A DNA stretch of 64,000 bases, from contig JARWMV010000032.1 in NCBI GenBank assembly GCA_030998015.1, forward strand, positions 1 through 64,000, written 5' to 3'. Positions within the stretch are counted from its first letter, which is position 1, and every line of letters begins with the position of its first letter. The position numbers and the translations under genes were made by a program. This DNA is from Ceratorhiza oryzae-sativae (lineage: Eukaryota > Basidiomycota > Agaricomycetes > Cantharellales > Ceratobasidiaceae). The notes beneath the pieces are model-generated. The model saw only the letters and a list, made by a program, of their open reading frames with translations, did not search any database and was not told where the DNA came from. This document shows, one piece after another, positions 34,658 through 47,049 of the stretch.

Positions 34658-35332
34658 CCTGAAAGCAAACGGTGCTTGCAAGACCAAACCGAACGTAATT
34701 TGCGATATTTGACCTTTGAGTGAAATGGGATGTGTTTTATCCGTTTGTATATTAAGCCTGTGTATTTCAAGTCCAAATTTTACGATAGTGATCGGCGCAA
34801 TGTCGGAGGGGGGAGGGCGCCCCCAGTTCATTGGCTATGAGCGGCGCATGGTTGGATACCTCAGCCAAAAGTCGAAGGTCTAGCTGGCGCGAAGTAAATC
34901 CACACGTCGAACTAAGCGTTTTAACGCCCACTAGATCAGGGGTAGCACAGCCTAGTAGGCGCTCAAAAGCTTGGTTAGACTGTGGGGTATTAGTAGGCGC
35001 TAGTCAGAGCTTTGGCTTGTTGCTGAGACTGTGGCATTGAACCGGTTTCGCTTTAATCCCGCTATGAATTTTGGTGTCCAGATAGTGGTGTTGGTTGCGA
35101 CGTGGTCTTTCGAGTTCTCTCCAGAGGTACTCACAAGTCACTAACACATCTCGAATGGAATCACAAGGGTCACGGGCCTGATGTGTAGGCGCCGAGGCTT
35201 GGCGCTTGGCAGGACGAACGTGCGCATAATCGGTTCAAGCGCTGTCGTCGGCTTTATGAAGCTGCTCTCATTCACTGCGGCAGACGACCACGCTAGCGCG
35301 CCCGACACGCATCCCTTCTGACCCCAGCGACC
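34658..35332. other. Intergenic, promoter side of the chromate transporter
   Basis: About 675 bp without a supported gene. A short direct repeat (TAGTAGGCGCT at about 34953 and 34991) is the only structure noticed. Confidence 0.45.
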
Positions 35333-36967
35333 ATGCAGCGCTCGTCGGCGGTCGAGCGACTTGTCTCGCTCATCCTTCCCTCTCGTCGGCGGCGAGCAGC
35401 AGCCTCTGCTGCCGCCGACGACGACGGTAGAAATAAGCTAGTTGACCTTGTTGCCCGCACCTTTGATCTCGGCTTCACTGCATTTGGTGGTCCTCCCGTG
35501 CATTTTCAAATCCAGCACCATCGCTTTGTAGACGGCAACGGAAAACAACCATGGGTCGACGAGCAAACGGTAAGAAGCAATCGTTTTCGCATTTTCTTTG
35601 ACTCACGTTGGTCTAGTATCAAGAGCTATTTTCTATATGCCAGGCGCTCCCAGGACCTGCCAGCACCAAAATGATGTTTTGTCTCGCGTTCTTGCGCGCT
35701 GGGTTTCTTCCCGCAGTCCTTGTCTTTTTCTTGTGGAGCCTTCCTGGTGCTATCGGGATGTACCTGCTCTCCCTGGGAATTTCAAGAGTTGACCCAATCC
35801 TTCCCGGGCCCGTTTACGCGCTGCTGTCTGGATTGAACGCGTCTACCGTCGGCATCATCGCCCTCGCGGGGGTCCAGCTTGCACGAAAGGCTATCACAGA
35901 TCCACTCACAAGGTTGATCCTGTTGATCAGCGCGTGCGCCGGGCTGTGCTATAATGCACTCTGGTATTTTCCCACCATTATGGCCGTTGCCGGTATTGTT
36001 GCGATGGCCTGGGACCAGATGTTACGAGGTCGGGTTGCAAGGCTCAAGGCGCGAATCCAACAGCGAAGCGAACCTCCGCGATCGGAAGAAGCAGGAGTGA
36101 TCCCGATGGAAACTCTGGATGATCGTCTATCCACAAAGTCAGGGGCGTCTGGAAGAGCAGGCGACGCGGGTCCCCGACAAGGCAATGAAAATAATGATCG
36201 ACCGGTTTCCACCACGCCTGTCTCTAATCATCCCTACCACAAGGTTTCTCTTAAAATAGGGATTGCCATTATCGTTGGATTTTTTGGTACGCTTAACGTT
36301 AGGTCATCATGTCACGTCGAATCTCACTCTCGTGACAGCAATCTTCACCACATTTATGGTTTTGCGAGGAACGCTTAAAAATCCTCCTCTCTCCCTGCAA
36401 CTCTTTACCAATATGTTTCTGGCTGGGACCATCATCTTTGGGGGCGGCCCAGTTGTTATTCCCCTTCTCCGTGAATATGTGGTTCAACCCGGTTGGGTCT
36501 CTCCTCGTGATTTCCTCATCGGCCTCGCCATCATCCAAGCCTTCCCCGGTCCAAACTTCAACTTTGCCGTATACCTCGGCGCTCTCGCACTTCAATCGAT
36601 ACACTCGCCCACCATCGTCGGCGCTCTCCTCGGCTTTTGCGGCATCTTCCTCCCGGGTCTGACACTCGCGCTCGGATTCCAGTCTCTCTGGCGAATCATC
36701 CGAACGAACCCATTCGTATCCTCCATCCTCCGTGGCGTGAACGCTGCTGCCGTCGGTCTGGTGTTCACGGCCGTACATCGGCTATGGCAAATTGGGTACG
36801 TCAGGCCAGACGCGACGCGGGGCGTGCCGCTCGGAAACGAGCCGTGGTGGGTGGTGGTCGCTGCATGTTCGTATGTCGGAGTGGACTCGTTTGGAGTGCC
36901 GACCGCGCTGAGTATTGTTGGAGGGGGTGCGCTTGGACTGGCGTGGTATGGTGTTGTGAGCGCTTAA
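35333..36967 (+). CDS. Chromate ion transporter, ChrA/CHR family (long chain)
   Basis: Exons 35333-35569, 35617-36286 and 36339-36967 sum to 1536 nt (511 residues). Two homologous CHR halves are visible. The N-terminal half has TFDLGFTAFGGPPVHF, ICQALPGPASTKM and FLRAGFLPAVLVFFLWSLPG. The C-terminal half has MFLAGTIIFGGGPVVIPLL, LAIIQAFPGPNFNFAVYLGA and FCGIFLPGLTLALGF. Each half carries the FGGP and PGP signatures and several membrane spans. The halves are joined by a hydrophilic linker (about residues 230-290) rich in Arg, Ser and Gly. CHR proteins move chromate across membranes; in bacteria they export it, while in fungi uptake in competition with sulfate has been reported, so direction is not predictable. 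A sequence error is not suspected; both introns are canonical. Confidence 0.92.
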
Positions 36968-37505
36968 CCCGACGAAATGATTTTGCAAAGAATTCCGCTG
37001 ACTTGGCTGGAACAAAGTCCTATATTACCCGTGTGATTACTTTTATAAAAGGCCAATCGACCATTTTCATCCGTAGACGTCTGGCAAACTCCTCTGCAAT
37101 CTCAGATAGTCTATCCTCCGTTCATGGAAGGCTCCTCAAGATGCGTCCCATCAACGCAGGGCATGGGGTGACACCGAAGCTCTCGATCAGCTCGCGAATA
37201 GAACCTCGGTCAGATCAGCGGCCGGTCACTTCTTGAGCCATATTCTCAATGCCATCTCTCGGGTGACACACTCCAGCAAGCCGGCAATTGATCTCCGAGC
37301 TCCACTCTTCCATCGTTACACTTGCTCCATGGAAGTGTCAGGTATTATGATCTACCGAATCTCCTGTATCGGCCGCATAACCCTCAAGCCGACCAATTCC
37401 TCTTGTGTATGACATAGCACACATGATACATCAGACATGTGCAAGCATTTAAGGACTGGGGCGATCCGAACGGACTCTCAGCACGTTCGAACCCCCTTTT
37501 GAAAT
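36968..37505. other. Intergenic
   Basis: About 540 bp: the 3' flank of the transporter and promoter of the next gene. No supported feature. Confidence 0.5.
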
Positions 37506-38208
37506 ATGACTACTGCCAATCCGACCGCCTTGCCGATTCAGCTCGAGGGCAACTACAGGATACTGTTCGTCCCAACGGTCCCTCGCGAAATTCCCCAGGA
37601 CTTTGCAGCCGATCTCGGCGGACTGTACGCCACGGCAGGAGAACCAGGCTCCGGCCGGAATGTCAAAGCAGCTCGCCTGGGTCAAGGTCTCCAAACAGTG
37701 AGGCTCATAATGTGCACCCGCGTCCCCGAAAAGGCTAATCATTCATGCAAAGTGGCGATTCGAGCTCTATGAGGGCTTCTTTCACACCATCCGGCTGGTC
37801 ATGCCACAAGTCCAGGACGAAGATGCTAAACTCGGGTTTTATAATCCCCTTCAGATTATCCCGGAGAACGTTACGCTTGAAAGCCCGTCGATTTACCACT
37901 TGCAAATCGCTGGTACAACCAATAATGGTGTACTTGTGCGGTAAGTGCATAGCACAGAACCCCAGCGAGGATTCAAGATTTAACGACCTTTTGTGGTTTA
38001 GCATTCAGCCCGAGGGAGGCATCGGCCCCAAGGAAGGGTCGGATTATGTCACTATACCGCTTGGGCTGGATCAGGTATGTAGCAGGCTCAAGGTATTCAT
38101 GGTCAACCGATCACTGACAGCCACTATTTGAAGCTGGTAGCTGAACGCTTCTTCACCGCCCCTCCAGAGGGGTTTCCTACTTGGCTTTTGGTTCCAGAGC
38201 AGGATTGA
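37506..38208 (+). CDS. Uncharacterised 175-residue protein, four exons
   Basis: Exons 37506-37697, 37753-37940, 38002-38074 and 38134-38208 sum to 528 nt, and every junction is GT-AG and in phase, so the gene model is strong though the family is not recognised. It begins MTTANPTALPIQLEGNYRIL without a signal peptide. Later segments: FELYEGFFHTIRLVMPQVQD, SPSIYHLQIAGTTNNGVLVR, IQPEGGIGPKEGSDYVTIPL and a C-terminus with FPTWLLVPEQD. The rhythm of short beta-like strands with W/Y-x-I/L repeats and Gly turns would suit a beta-trefoil (lectin or protease-inhibitor-like) protein, which is inference only. Confidence 0.7.
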
Positions 38209-38760
38209 ACGAATCAGTGTGTACTAGGCATATTGAAATCACAACGAAAATAGTTAGGTATAACCTCCTTTCCCGCATATACGAACGAAAGCATATGTTT
38301 GGACATGACACAAACTCATGGAGTTTCAGTCATATCCTTATTACAGCCCGAGTACCCAGTACATAACACAAAGCTACATCGCCCACTTCTCCAAGCGCAT
38401 AAGACGAATATTGTACAATAGTCTCGACAACACAAATTTGGTTGAAATATGACAGCAGACTTCACAATCCCCGGTGGACACAGGACGGGGTGTACCCTCT
38501 CTGAGGCAGCAACACGTGTTTCTTGTCGTTGCAACGGCATTTCCTCAAATTGCTCAAACCTGCGACCAAACCTGTCCAGTCGAGTCAATGGCGGGATTTG
38601 CAATACGAAAGTCACTAGATATCCATACACTTATATTGGGTCTCTGAAGGTTGCCATCACTAGGACGATGTATTTGTATCGCCTGATATGTGAGAGAAGC
38701 AAGCTGGTTGGTTCATAGAGTTTGCACGCAGCCCTGCTCTTTGGCCGTGACCTCCCAGTG

Positions 38761-39057
38761 CTACCATCCAAGGTTTTTGGCAAAGCGACGCATCGAACTA
38801 GCCTGATAAGGGGCGAGTGAACGAGTAGTAGGATGGAAACAAAATACGATGCTGACCGCATGTAGTTCACAATCTGGTGCTGGAGAACTATTTAACTGAG
38901 TCCGTAGTGTGGATCGTATGCGTAGACTCACAGACGGCGGTGGCCAATCAATTGTGCTGTAGGGCATCACATGGGCCACATCATTTTGAAGTACAGTTAA
39001 AGTCGTTGGATTAAAGATTCTAAAAAGTAGAATAACCCAGGCTAGAATGAGGCGCAT
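38761..39057 (-). CDS. Small ORF with a signal-like start, unknown
   Basis: 99 codons starting MRLILAWVILLFRIFNPTTL, a hydrophobic leader, followed by VAHVMPYSTIDWPPPSV and a Pro/Ser-rich part. A gtgagt donor after PPPSV suggests it may be an exon of a spliced gene extending further left. No family recognised. Confidence 0.3.
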   Translation of the reverse strand: MRLILAWVILLFRIFNPTTLTVLQNDVAHVMPYSTIDWPPPSVSLRIRSTLRTQLNSSPAPDCELHAVSIVFCFHPTTRSLAPYQASSMRRFAKNLGW

Positions 39058-40189
39058 CTCATAGAGCTTGGTCAGGGTTGCGGTTAATCCAATACACGAC
39101 GCGCCCGTACGGGTGTAGAGCAGGTATAAATCATTCTTGCCGCGAGCCTAATAGACGACAATTGAGGAGCGTTGTAGTCTGCTAAGCGGCGTAGCGCATT
39201 GCCAGATTCGTCCGCGTCAGAATCGCGCCAGGCGTCTTCATAATAATTCATAGGGGCCACGAAAAGATGATTGATTTTTTTAATTGATATTAGGACAAAT
39301 ATACCTAAATGATGTGCCGCCTATCTTCGACCGCCATGCGAATGCTTGCGAGCAACAGGTCGCACGCACGTCCTGTTGACCGCGACTTAGAAGGCATGGC
39401 CGGAAAATGGAGGACCAATCATCGATGCTGAGCTATTTTTGATGGGTGAAGCCCACGCGGGGGCATGAAATTTCAGGCACATCGCCCATCATGCATTGAA
39501 AACACGCGCTGCATTTCCTAGGATGTGGTGCCCCAATCAAACGGCGAGCTTTAGACAGGCAATTCTATTTGCGTATTTCGGGGCATGGTTTTATCCATGC
39601 CCCTCGTCCCACAAAAGGTATATCGTTTTTCCGGTGCAATGGGGGCGAAGATAGTTGCTCAAAGCTGAGGTTAGCCATATTTGGCCCTTAGGCGGCTCGC
39701 ACTATCACGTGACTGTTCGCCCATCGTTCGAACGCTCGGAGCTGATGCGCTCCTCTTCCAGGTGCTTCTCAGCAAAGACCGCGCTCGAGTCTGAGATCCC
39801 CTCCAGCCCTAATAGGCCTTACTGAAGGTAGCCCAAGCTAGTTTCTCCCTCTGTGATGCCAAAGCGATGCCCGTCACTCCTTCTGTGTTTCGTTTTCAAC
39901 AAACAGCACCCTAGCCACCGAACCACAGCACGGAACAAACATTCTGATCAGTTAATCCGCTTGTTCGAATTCAATTTGCTGGGTTTGGCCACCATCTCTT
40001 GAAATTGAAACCATAGACCCCCAATTTAGTGGTGGGCTGGGGAGGGACTGGACAAAAACAGTGTATCCGGCTCCTTGGTCTAGCCATGCTCACTTTCTCT
40101 AACATAAAAAATTGTGATGAAAAAATAGCTCCTTGGGTTTTTACGGTACGAAAATGAAGTATCGTCCCGCGCTCCACCGGGTGTAGCTT

Positions 40190-40417
40190 TGTAGAATATA
40201 GATATGAATATGTTCGATGTACCGGAAGACTCTGGAAATCGCATGACTCTCGTGCTTACCATAACATTCTACAATGTGCTAGAAAGACCCCCATTTGGTG
40301 TATAAGGAGCGCATTCCGGTTCGGTAGATGGTCGACTACACGGTTAATATAATCTCAGTTACTCGTCTCGGGTAGGCGGCACTACGTGCATACATCGTGT
40401 GATATTTAGGATCGATT
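40190..40417 (+). repeat. Probable solo LTR / dispersed repeat, copy 2
   Basis: Homologous to 197-460: TGTAGAATA start, ATCGCATGACTC, ACATTCTACAATGTGCTAGAA, GTATAAGGAGC and a CATCGTGTGATAT tail. No internal retroelement sequence is attached. Confidence 0.5.
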
Positions 40418-41387
40418 TCCACAGTGTTTCCAGCTCAGTACAGGCCAGGCCATCGATAAAACAGCGAAACTTGCCTTCAAGGTCCGAGGGGTTAGGTCCA
40501 GCCCCGATAGATGTCATATCCATCCTTACTGGATGTACAAGCTAAAAGTGATCTCCCTCGGCATCGCCGAGGCTCTTTCACTTGAAACCCGTTTGTTCTG
40601 GAAATTCTGGATACACAAATCGCAGCTATCATTTCAAAATGCAATAGAAATCATTAGGAATATCAGAGTAAAACATCCTGATAAGGGGACGCTAACATGA
40701 CCAGGATTTTTCTGATTTTGGTTGGATCTAATGAGAGATAAAATTGTACCCACCGCTCATATAGCCATATTGGAACTCGTCTTCAAATTCTCCTAGATAT
40801 GTAAATTCCAGTTATATAGTTGGAAACGCGGTTTTTCGTAGCAAAATATGAATTTTCCGCATACAGTGGGCCCACAGAGTTTGAGGTTCAGTTCGACTAA
40901 CAGCCATTACCGAAATGGTGGCGGTTATCCAAGGCCCGTGGACAACCCTCTCAGTTTTCGCCCCTTCAAGAACGTGTTTTTCGTGAGAAGACTCACCTTT
41001 GGCAGCTGTAACGTCGTTACTACTATACCCGAGCCCAAGCTTCACTTTTGCTGTCCGCCTCCACGCTTTTGCACATTCATCGACAACATTTTCAAGTACC
41101 CTTGGCTAATGCTTGGCTTCCCGAGTATTTCTATTAAGCCCCAGAGTTACGCGTGGGTTCCAATTGTTCTGAGGCTTATTCAGGCGGAAGGGCCCTACTC
41201 TCTATGTGCCAGGGCGGCAACACCGCTGCCATCAGTTCGGCCCTCCGTTGCTATACGCCATACATGGGTGACGTGACATGATGAGCCCGACGCGATTTAG
41301 GGTCCACGGGTGGGGACGAGTGGTGGGAGGTGGTTGCCTCACGTGCGTTTCCTGTTTTTGTTTTTGTTCTTATTTTATTTCACTCCA

Positions 41388-41615
41388 ATATTGTTGAATT
41401 TACAATCATATGCGTGCATGTATGCGCATATTTGTGTTTGTTTCCTATCCCCCTCTCTGATATCATGCGCGAGTTTGCGGGAACCCCCTCTCTCCTTCGT
41501 TCTCTACCTTCATAGTTGAGCTAAGGTATCGTATTTTCTTTCCTTTTCATGTATTTTATTCTCACTGTACTTCGTAGTACGATTTGTATCTTAGCCACCA
41601 GAAACCTCCCTGCGT
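41388..41615 (+). repeat. Dispersed repeat, second copy of 15983-16195
   Basis: It shares GAATTTACAATCATATGCG, the GTTCTCTACCTTCATAGTTG block, GAGCTAAGGTAT and AGAAACCTCCCTGCGTGAG. The last also appears at about 17040, beyond the 519-bp insertion. It starts TGTTGAATTTACAATC, as a copia LTR might. Confidence 0.5.
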
Positions 41616-41872
41616 GAGAAATATGCCCTGGTCTGCGCACAATCTCAAAAACTTGAGTTATTTTAGAGGGAAGGATGAAAACGTTCAATCACAATCACCA
41701 TTCGAAAACAAGTAGAGGTATCATACATTCAGTTAGCACAGCTACGTCATACACCCTACAAATTACTGATTACTACATCTCGGAATTCATGAGTCGTGGA
41801 GAATATTGGTGCGATCAAAGCTTTTTGCACTTGAAGGAGCCCAACTTGTCATTGAACCCCTGCGTCCTTAAG

Positions 41873-42396
41873 TCACTCGAACCTGGAGTGACATGGGCAT
41901 GAGTGGGATGCGTTAAGCTTAATGCATTCATGGTAATCACCTGGGTAAGATAACCCTTCACACATACTCCGCCCTCGGCACCCGATGTTGCTACAACAAT
42001 AATCATGTATGGGGAGGAAGGTTGAAAGATATAAGACATACGGATAGAGCCGACACGAAGTTCCGTTACTAGGCTGGAAGCTGCTGATGATATTTATCCA
42101 GCCGCTGGGCATAAGAATACAGGTGTCCATTCTAGGGGAAGCTGATTAATTTTTACGCTATGTGGATCTAACTCCACTCACGGAACGCTAACGATCATCT
42201 GATGAGAGAATATCTCAATAACCAAGGTGATCGATGTATTATTTTATTCATAACTCACGCAAGGAGGTCCCCAATAGATTTGATCGCAAAACATAACGTG
42301 TGGGCTTGTACTATTACTCTGACGGGGAACCATCGGTGCGGGGGTAGCCAAAGAGAGGCCGATCAAAGTCGATGTAGTGACCATCAAGAATCGCAT
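41873..42396 (-). CDS. Secreted beta/gamma-crystallin-like small protein
   Basis: Four exons on the minus strand (42396-42259, 42198-42182, 42131-42042, 41990-41873) sum to 363 nt (120 residues), all GT-AG and in phase. The start MRFLMVTTSTLIGLSLATPA is a signal peptide. The mature part has FCDQIYWGPPC, DTCILMPSGWINIISSFQPS, GTSCRLYPNIGCRG and a Cys-rich tail. The order aromatic/Gly-Cys, then Cys...Ser-Phe-x-Pro...Cys-x-Leu-Tyr, then Cys-x-Gly is that of fungal beta/gamma-crystallin-like domains, which often bind calcium. About eight Cys suggest a disulfide-stabilised extracellular protein. A role as an effector or cell-wall protein is speculation. Confidence 0.75.
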
Positions 42397-45300
42397 GGTG
42401 AATAATTGAAAAATCTCTCCGGTGGTATGAGGGATTTTTGCAACTACTTCTCCCCTCGAATATAACCTATCAAGCCAAGCCGAAAGGGCCCGGTGCCCCT
42501 GTCTAGCAATCCTGCGGCTCGATATAAGCTCCGATCCACGGGCTTGAACTATCCTATGGCTATGCGCCCAGCATCCGATCCTGGAAGGATACCTAGTCAG
42601 AAGTCTCCCCCGTGAGAATAGTTCTAGATTTGTGTATACCCATTGAGCCCCTGTCATGAGGTGGTGGATAACATTACAGCCGTCTTCTGATCAGAAGGAA
42701 CATTTCGGCTCTGACAAAGAAAATGATGAGATGCTATTGGTAGAAATACTCCAACCATGGATCCTAGAAAACGCGGTGACGGCAATGCAGTGCAACTATC
42801 AATAATTACTGGAGGGGTAAACACGGTCAACCAGCTCAGACATTGCCGCTACCGGGGATCTCGCTCTCGGAGGAAACTGGCCGATGACATCATCCCTTGA
42901 CCCTGTGAGAATTTTGTAGCGACTCGTGCCGAATCAACATAGGCTAATGCTTCGATTTTTTTTTTTGAACTTGTATTCCCAAATCCTGTGATGCCAGACC
43001 TTGGCATATGTCTTCATTGTTGACTAGAGCATGTCAAGGAAGCTGATTTTTCTATAAGATTTTGGTCTAAGACTATCAAAAGGGCGTGGAACTGGATTGC
43101 GCTGTACGCTAGAAGATAAGTCGCGAGACATCAGCAACAATTTAGACCACACGTTTACATTCTGGAGTATGAACAAGGATTGAAACTTTGATATTCTTGC
43201 AGGCAGCATCCGTCTCTTCAGTCCATAGAAATAAAAGACTCTAAATTCACTCAAGCCTAGAGATCGAAATCATCCAAAACAGGTGAGCAGTGCTACCGCC
43301 CATGAAGCGTTCATCCGGATCGGTATTAGTCGTCTCATCTCTACATAATTTGTTTTGGGCGAATTTAAGCAATGAACTATGATATCTGTGTACTCAAACT
43401 GGTCGCTCCAGGTCGAACACTGGTTATATTTCACGGCCTACGCAATGTGCTTGGGGAAACGGGAATCCCGTAGCTCCACCAACCTGGTAGCTGGTCGCCG
43501 AGACTGCGAAGGCGGGGATCACCGAAAACAACCCATTACTGGCGGCGCTGGGCTCTTTATGTAGAGATATGGCTGCAGCTCGATTCTCCAATGTATAGGT
43601 CAAGTTATGAGTAGGTGGGATCCTTTGGAGAACAACGTGAGAGCGCGTGTGCGTGCGCCTTATCGTTGGCCTCCGCGCGAGGCCAAGGGTTCACATGCGT
43701 AGTCTGACCCGCTCTTAAAATCGAGGGTTGGAGGTGGTTCCTTTGAAGGCTAAAGACCGTTGCGCGATTGGTGAATGTATGGCGCTGGTGAAATACCAGG
43801 CCAGCAAAATAAGGCATGGTGATTGTGGGTGTTGAACGATTCCGTGCGTATATCGAGGATATATCGATATTTTACCTCTCCTTTGTCTCGCGTCCGATAT
43901 TATGTGTTTTATCTACGTTTGTACTTTCTTTCTCTCGTATACACGCCGATGTACCGCCTGGATTTATCCGTTGTATTCTATATAAACGAATGTACAAGTC
44001 GCTCAATCGACAGCGACGTTCTCCCCACTCATCTCTAGCGGGCTCAATCCGCTTCGTCTCACTGCGCTAAGTCATACATTGGAGCGCATTTACTCACTGC
44101 GCTTCAACAGTGGGTGTTCAATCAAACGTCATGGAGTTCAATCGGATAAAAATCCATATCTCTGACGATTGTCGTGTGATGAACAGGACTACATATTGGC
44201 GCCCATGGACATCCACAATTTTTTTTGGCATTCAGAAAACTCGCCCTCATGTGGGTGGTCAATCAACATTGGAGCCTATGACCATGGGTTAAGTTGTTGT
44301 CTGGCTGCGTCTGCATTTTGCTATTCACCAGCCACACCCTCCAGTCTCTTCCCCCCGACCCCTTAATAGAGTGAGCCACAGTGCAGAAGGTGGCCAGAAC
44401 GACAGGTTGGGTGCGGGGGTAGCCCTCGGAAGCAAATGAGGGGAGATACGATCAGTGCACCGCCCGAGAATGGAACCGAACACTGAGTGACGGCCCAGCC
44501 GCCGCTCAGCCAGTTCCACTCATCTAGGGCGCAAGAAGGGGGAAACCCGTAGGGTGTGAGGAATGTGATGCAGACTTCTTTTCTATGCTCTCTAAAGGTG
44601 AGTCATAGCTTTAGCGGAAGTATGAGAGAAAACCACCCACCCTTCAGGTATCCATATTCAAGATCCCAGCTCCAAAAGGATATCCGGCACAGAATATGGA
44701 TCCTTTAGCGCTATAAAATGACAATCCCCGTTCATGGGATCCCGTTGGAGCCGATGGGTCGCCGAAGTGGACCGTAAGCTATGCTCAGCGGACCGAGCAG
44801 CGAGACGACGCATATAATAAGCGAAGCGCCAAGCGCTTCGTACACGATAAGTTCCCCGCGTGCAGAACCCGCGAGACGTTGTCTAACATGGATCTGACGT
44901 CTCAGCGGCTATTGCTCGGTACGACGCGAATTTTTGACCACCAAAATAACAGTTGGAACGCGATTTCCGATGCTTGTGTCTGCCTGCGCGGCACGTAGCC
45001 ACATTGCGGTAGCCGGGCTTGTACATAAGGGTAATGCATCATTCTTTCCACATGTACAATTAATAAGACGTGGGGAACATCGGAAACACTCATATGTAAG
45101 AACTACATGCGCTGGCATATTGGTGGCCCATGATCTTGTTCAACAGTAACAATGAAAAGTGTCTAGATACACCATCGTATCACAAACGACGAAATCGATG
45201 GGGGCCCTGAACATTTTTGAAGGACCGCTGGATGACCAACCTAAGTTGAGAAAAGGAAAGAGTGATAAAGAAGTTTTCCCCCCTTAGGGCTCAGCACATT

Positions 45301-46384
45301 TTGCCTGAGCTCAGAAGGCTTCGAACACCTTAGCACGATGTGAATAACCATCTTGCCTGCTTCGCCGTAGGTCTGCAATGAAGGCCAATCGACAAAGCCC
45401 AGAGTCTGGGTCTGTTTCTCAAGCCTGGCATGCCCTGATATGAGTCCGAAGAGATACGCCTGTGCCCAAGTTTGCTTTTGATCTCACGAGATACGTTCTT
45501 GAAGGGATAGGCTTGCAAACACAGGCCTTCACAGAGTCGAAAAACGCATGTGCTGCATTCATCGATCACTTGAAACCCGTCCAACGGTATATGTATGTAC
45601 GGAATGGCATAATAAACCCTAACCGACTTCTCCGTCGCCCAATACGGAAACGGGGTTCAGTAAAAGACATTTCCTTAATTTCCACCTCGGAGGACAACTG
45701 ATTTTATCTCGGAACGTTGCATTTCTCCCGGGTATCCATACGCTAAAACTCGGTTCAAAAAATGAATCTTGAGTAAACAAATTCAGTTCACATCTCAAGT
45801 GTCATTCACGTAACGTAGTTCATACACAGCCCACCCACAGGGACTCAATCTGATGTGTTCTAGGACAGCTCGAGACCGTTAATCGCTTGTTTTTCGCTTG
45901 CCACACGGGAGATGTTAATGCTATTCCAGCCCCACACAAATTCTGCTGGTAGCGCAGATGACCAAGAATCGCGTTTCACTCGACCATTGGAACGATGGTG
46001 GGCGCCCTCAATTGTCGACGATTTTAAGGATTTTAACACAATTTCAATAGAGCACCACCATTCAGTTGGGCAAAATCTTGAAGAATTGAGGGCACCCGGT
46101 GTCAATAGAAAGATGTTTGCATCAGTATGGATTTTTTCTCAATGCGCGCAATCCTTATTGCGTTAGCAGTTTAATCACGTTCGGATCTATGGGGTGCGAT
46201 TCGGACTTGGAAATTATTGAATTTGGCGCTCATGGGTTACAGGCGCGTGTCCAGAGAGTCCGGCTTGAACCCGGGCATACCTATACTGGCGATCAGGTGT
46301 TCTTGGCGCTCAAATAGGGGAACACATAAATCGAGAGTTGCTGTAAGCAGCTCACCTATCCACAGTTCCCCTTATTCCACTCCA
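42397..46384. other. Long intergenic stretch, no supported gene
   Basis: About 4 kb. Short frames occur on both strands (43024-43254, 43379-43564, 44110-44366, 45330-45701, 45860-46166) without domains or convincing splicing. A promoter-like block at 43870-44040 (TATATAAACGAATG) resembles 5450-5530. An imperfect inverted repeat (GCGCCCTCAATT and AATTGAGGGCACC) lies at about 46001-46097. No tRNA-like fold was found by eye. Confidence 0.4.
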
Positions 46385-47049
46385 ATGAAGTTCCTGCTAT
46401 TTCTCCTCGCTGCCGTTACGTTGACCCTGGCATGTAACCCTCCCAAAGCAAAGTTGTCACAAGCCAAGGCTCAAAGTGAGGTAAGGCTTTACCTCTGCCT
46501 CGTCCGCTTTGTTCTAAGTTTTCCTATCAGCTGGAGGGCGTCAGCATCTATGCCTCGTCAATTTCTGGTTGTACTGACCGGACCCGTCCCGACTGCACCT
46601 CATACGAGGGCATTCGATGTGGAACTGTCCAGGGTCTGCTCAAGTTTAGGGCGCAGAGTAAATGCGCCATACTCATCAACGCCGGTACGGAAGCTGGGCA
46701 CCCTCCAGGACCTCGTAGGTATGGTATGACTTGGACTAAAAATGTGCTGTCACTGAGAGCGTTTTCGTGAAGCCACGCGAATGGTTACCGAGTTCAGTTT
46801 CGCAAAAACCGTTGCATTGGTAGATTTATCCGGACGAATTATCGCAAAATTGATGACACCCACTGGAAATCTCCACATGGAAATATTTACTATGTAAGCC
46901 ATGTGTCCGGCTGAACAGATCATCATGCTTGCTCACTTCGGTAATAAGGCCGCAGACGATTACTGGGAGGCGTGAGTTATAAGAATCACGGAATAAATCA
47001 TACTAATACTGACATTATTTATTGTAGGACATATCTATGGTATTTGTGA
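46385..47049 (+). CDS. Secreted M15 peptidase-like protein, metal ligands replaced
   Basis: Five exons (46385-46480, 46531-46718, 46773-46893, 46949-46971, 47028-47049) total 450 nt, 149 residues, in phase throughout. The signal peptide is MKFLLFLLAAVTLTLACNPP. The mature protein has GCTDRTRPDCTSYEGIRCGT, CAILINAGTEAGHPPGP, SHANGYRVQFRKN, IGRFIRTNY, GNIYY and a last motif DDYWEATYL. This matches a fungal family related to D-Ala-D-Ala peptidase/lysozyme-like M15 proteins, in which I expect His and Asp in SH-x-x-GY-x-x-D and a His in a final HWD-like motif. Here the Asp position is Gln (GYRVQ) and the final His position is Tyr (DYWEA). The first His (SHANGY) remains. A non-catalytic derivative is likely if the alignment holds. 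Confidence 0.7.

Larger units (their letters stand above)
39058..41872. other. Intergenic with relic repeats
   Basis: It holds the repeat copies at 40190-40417 and 41388-41615. Frames at 39971-40262 and 40812-41276 overlap on both strands and show no domain. A CACGTGAC motif at about 39704 and GC-rich parts do not amount to a feature. Confidence 0.4.

Noticed and set aside
36299..36778. 159-codon minus-strand frame in the chromate transporter
   Set aside because: Antisense shadow of exon 3, which carries the CHR signatures on the plus strand.
40848..41276. 142-codon plus frame
   Set aside because: No recognisable family and an overlapping minus frame of similar quality; not supportable.
46250..46290. 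GGCTTGAACCCGGGC as a possible tRNA T-arm
   Set aside because: No matching acceptor, D or anticodon arms around it.
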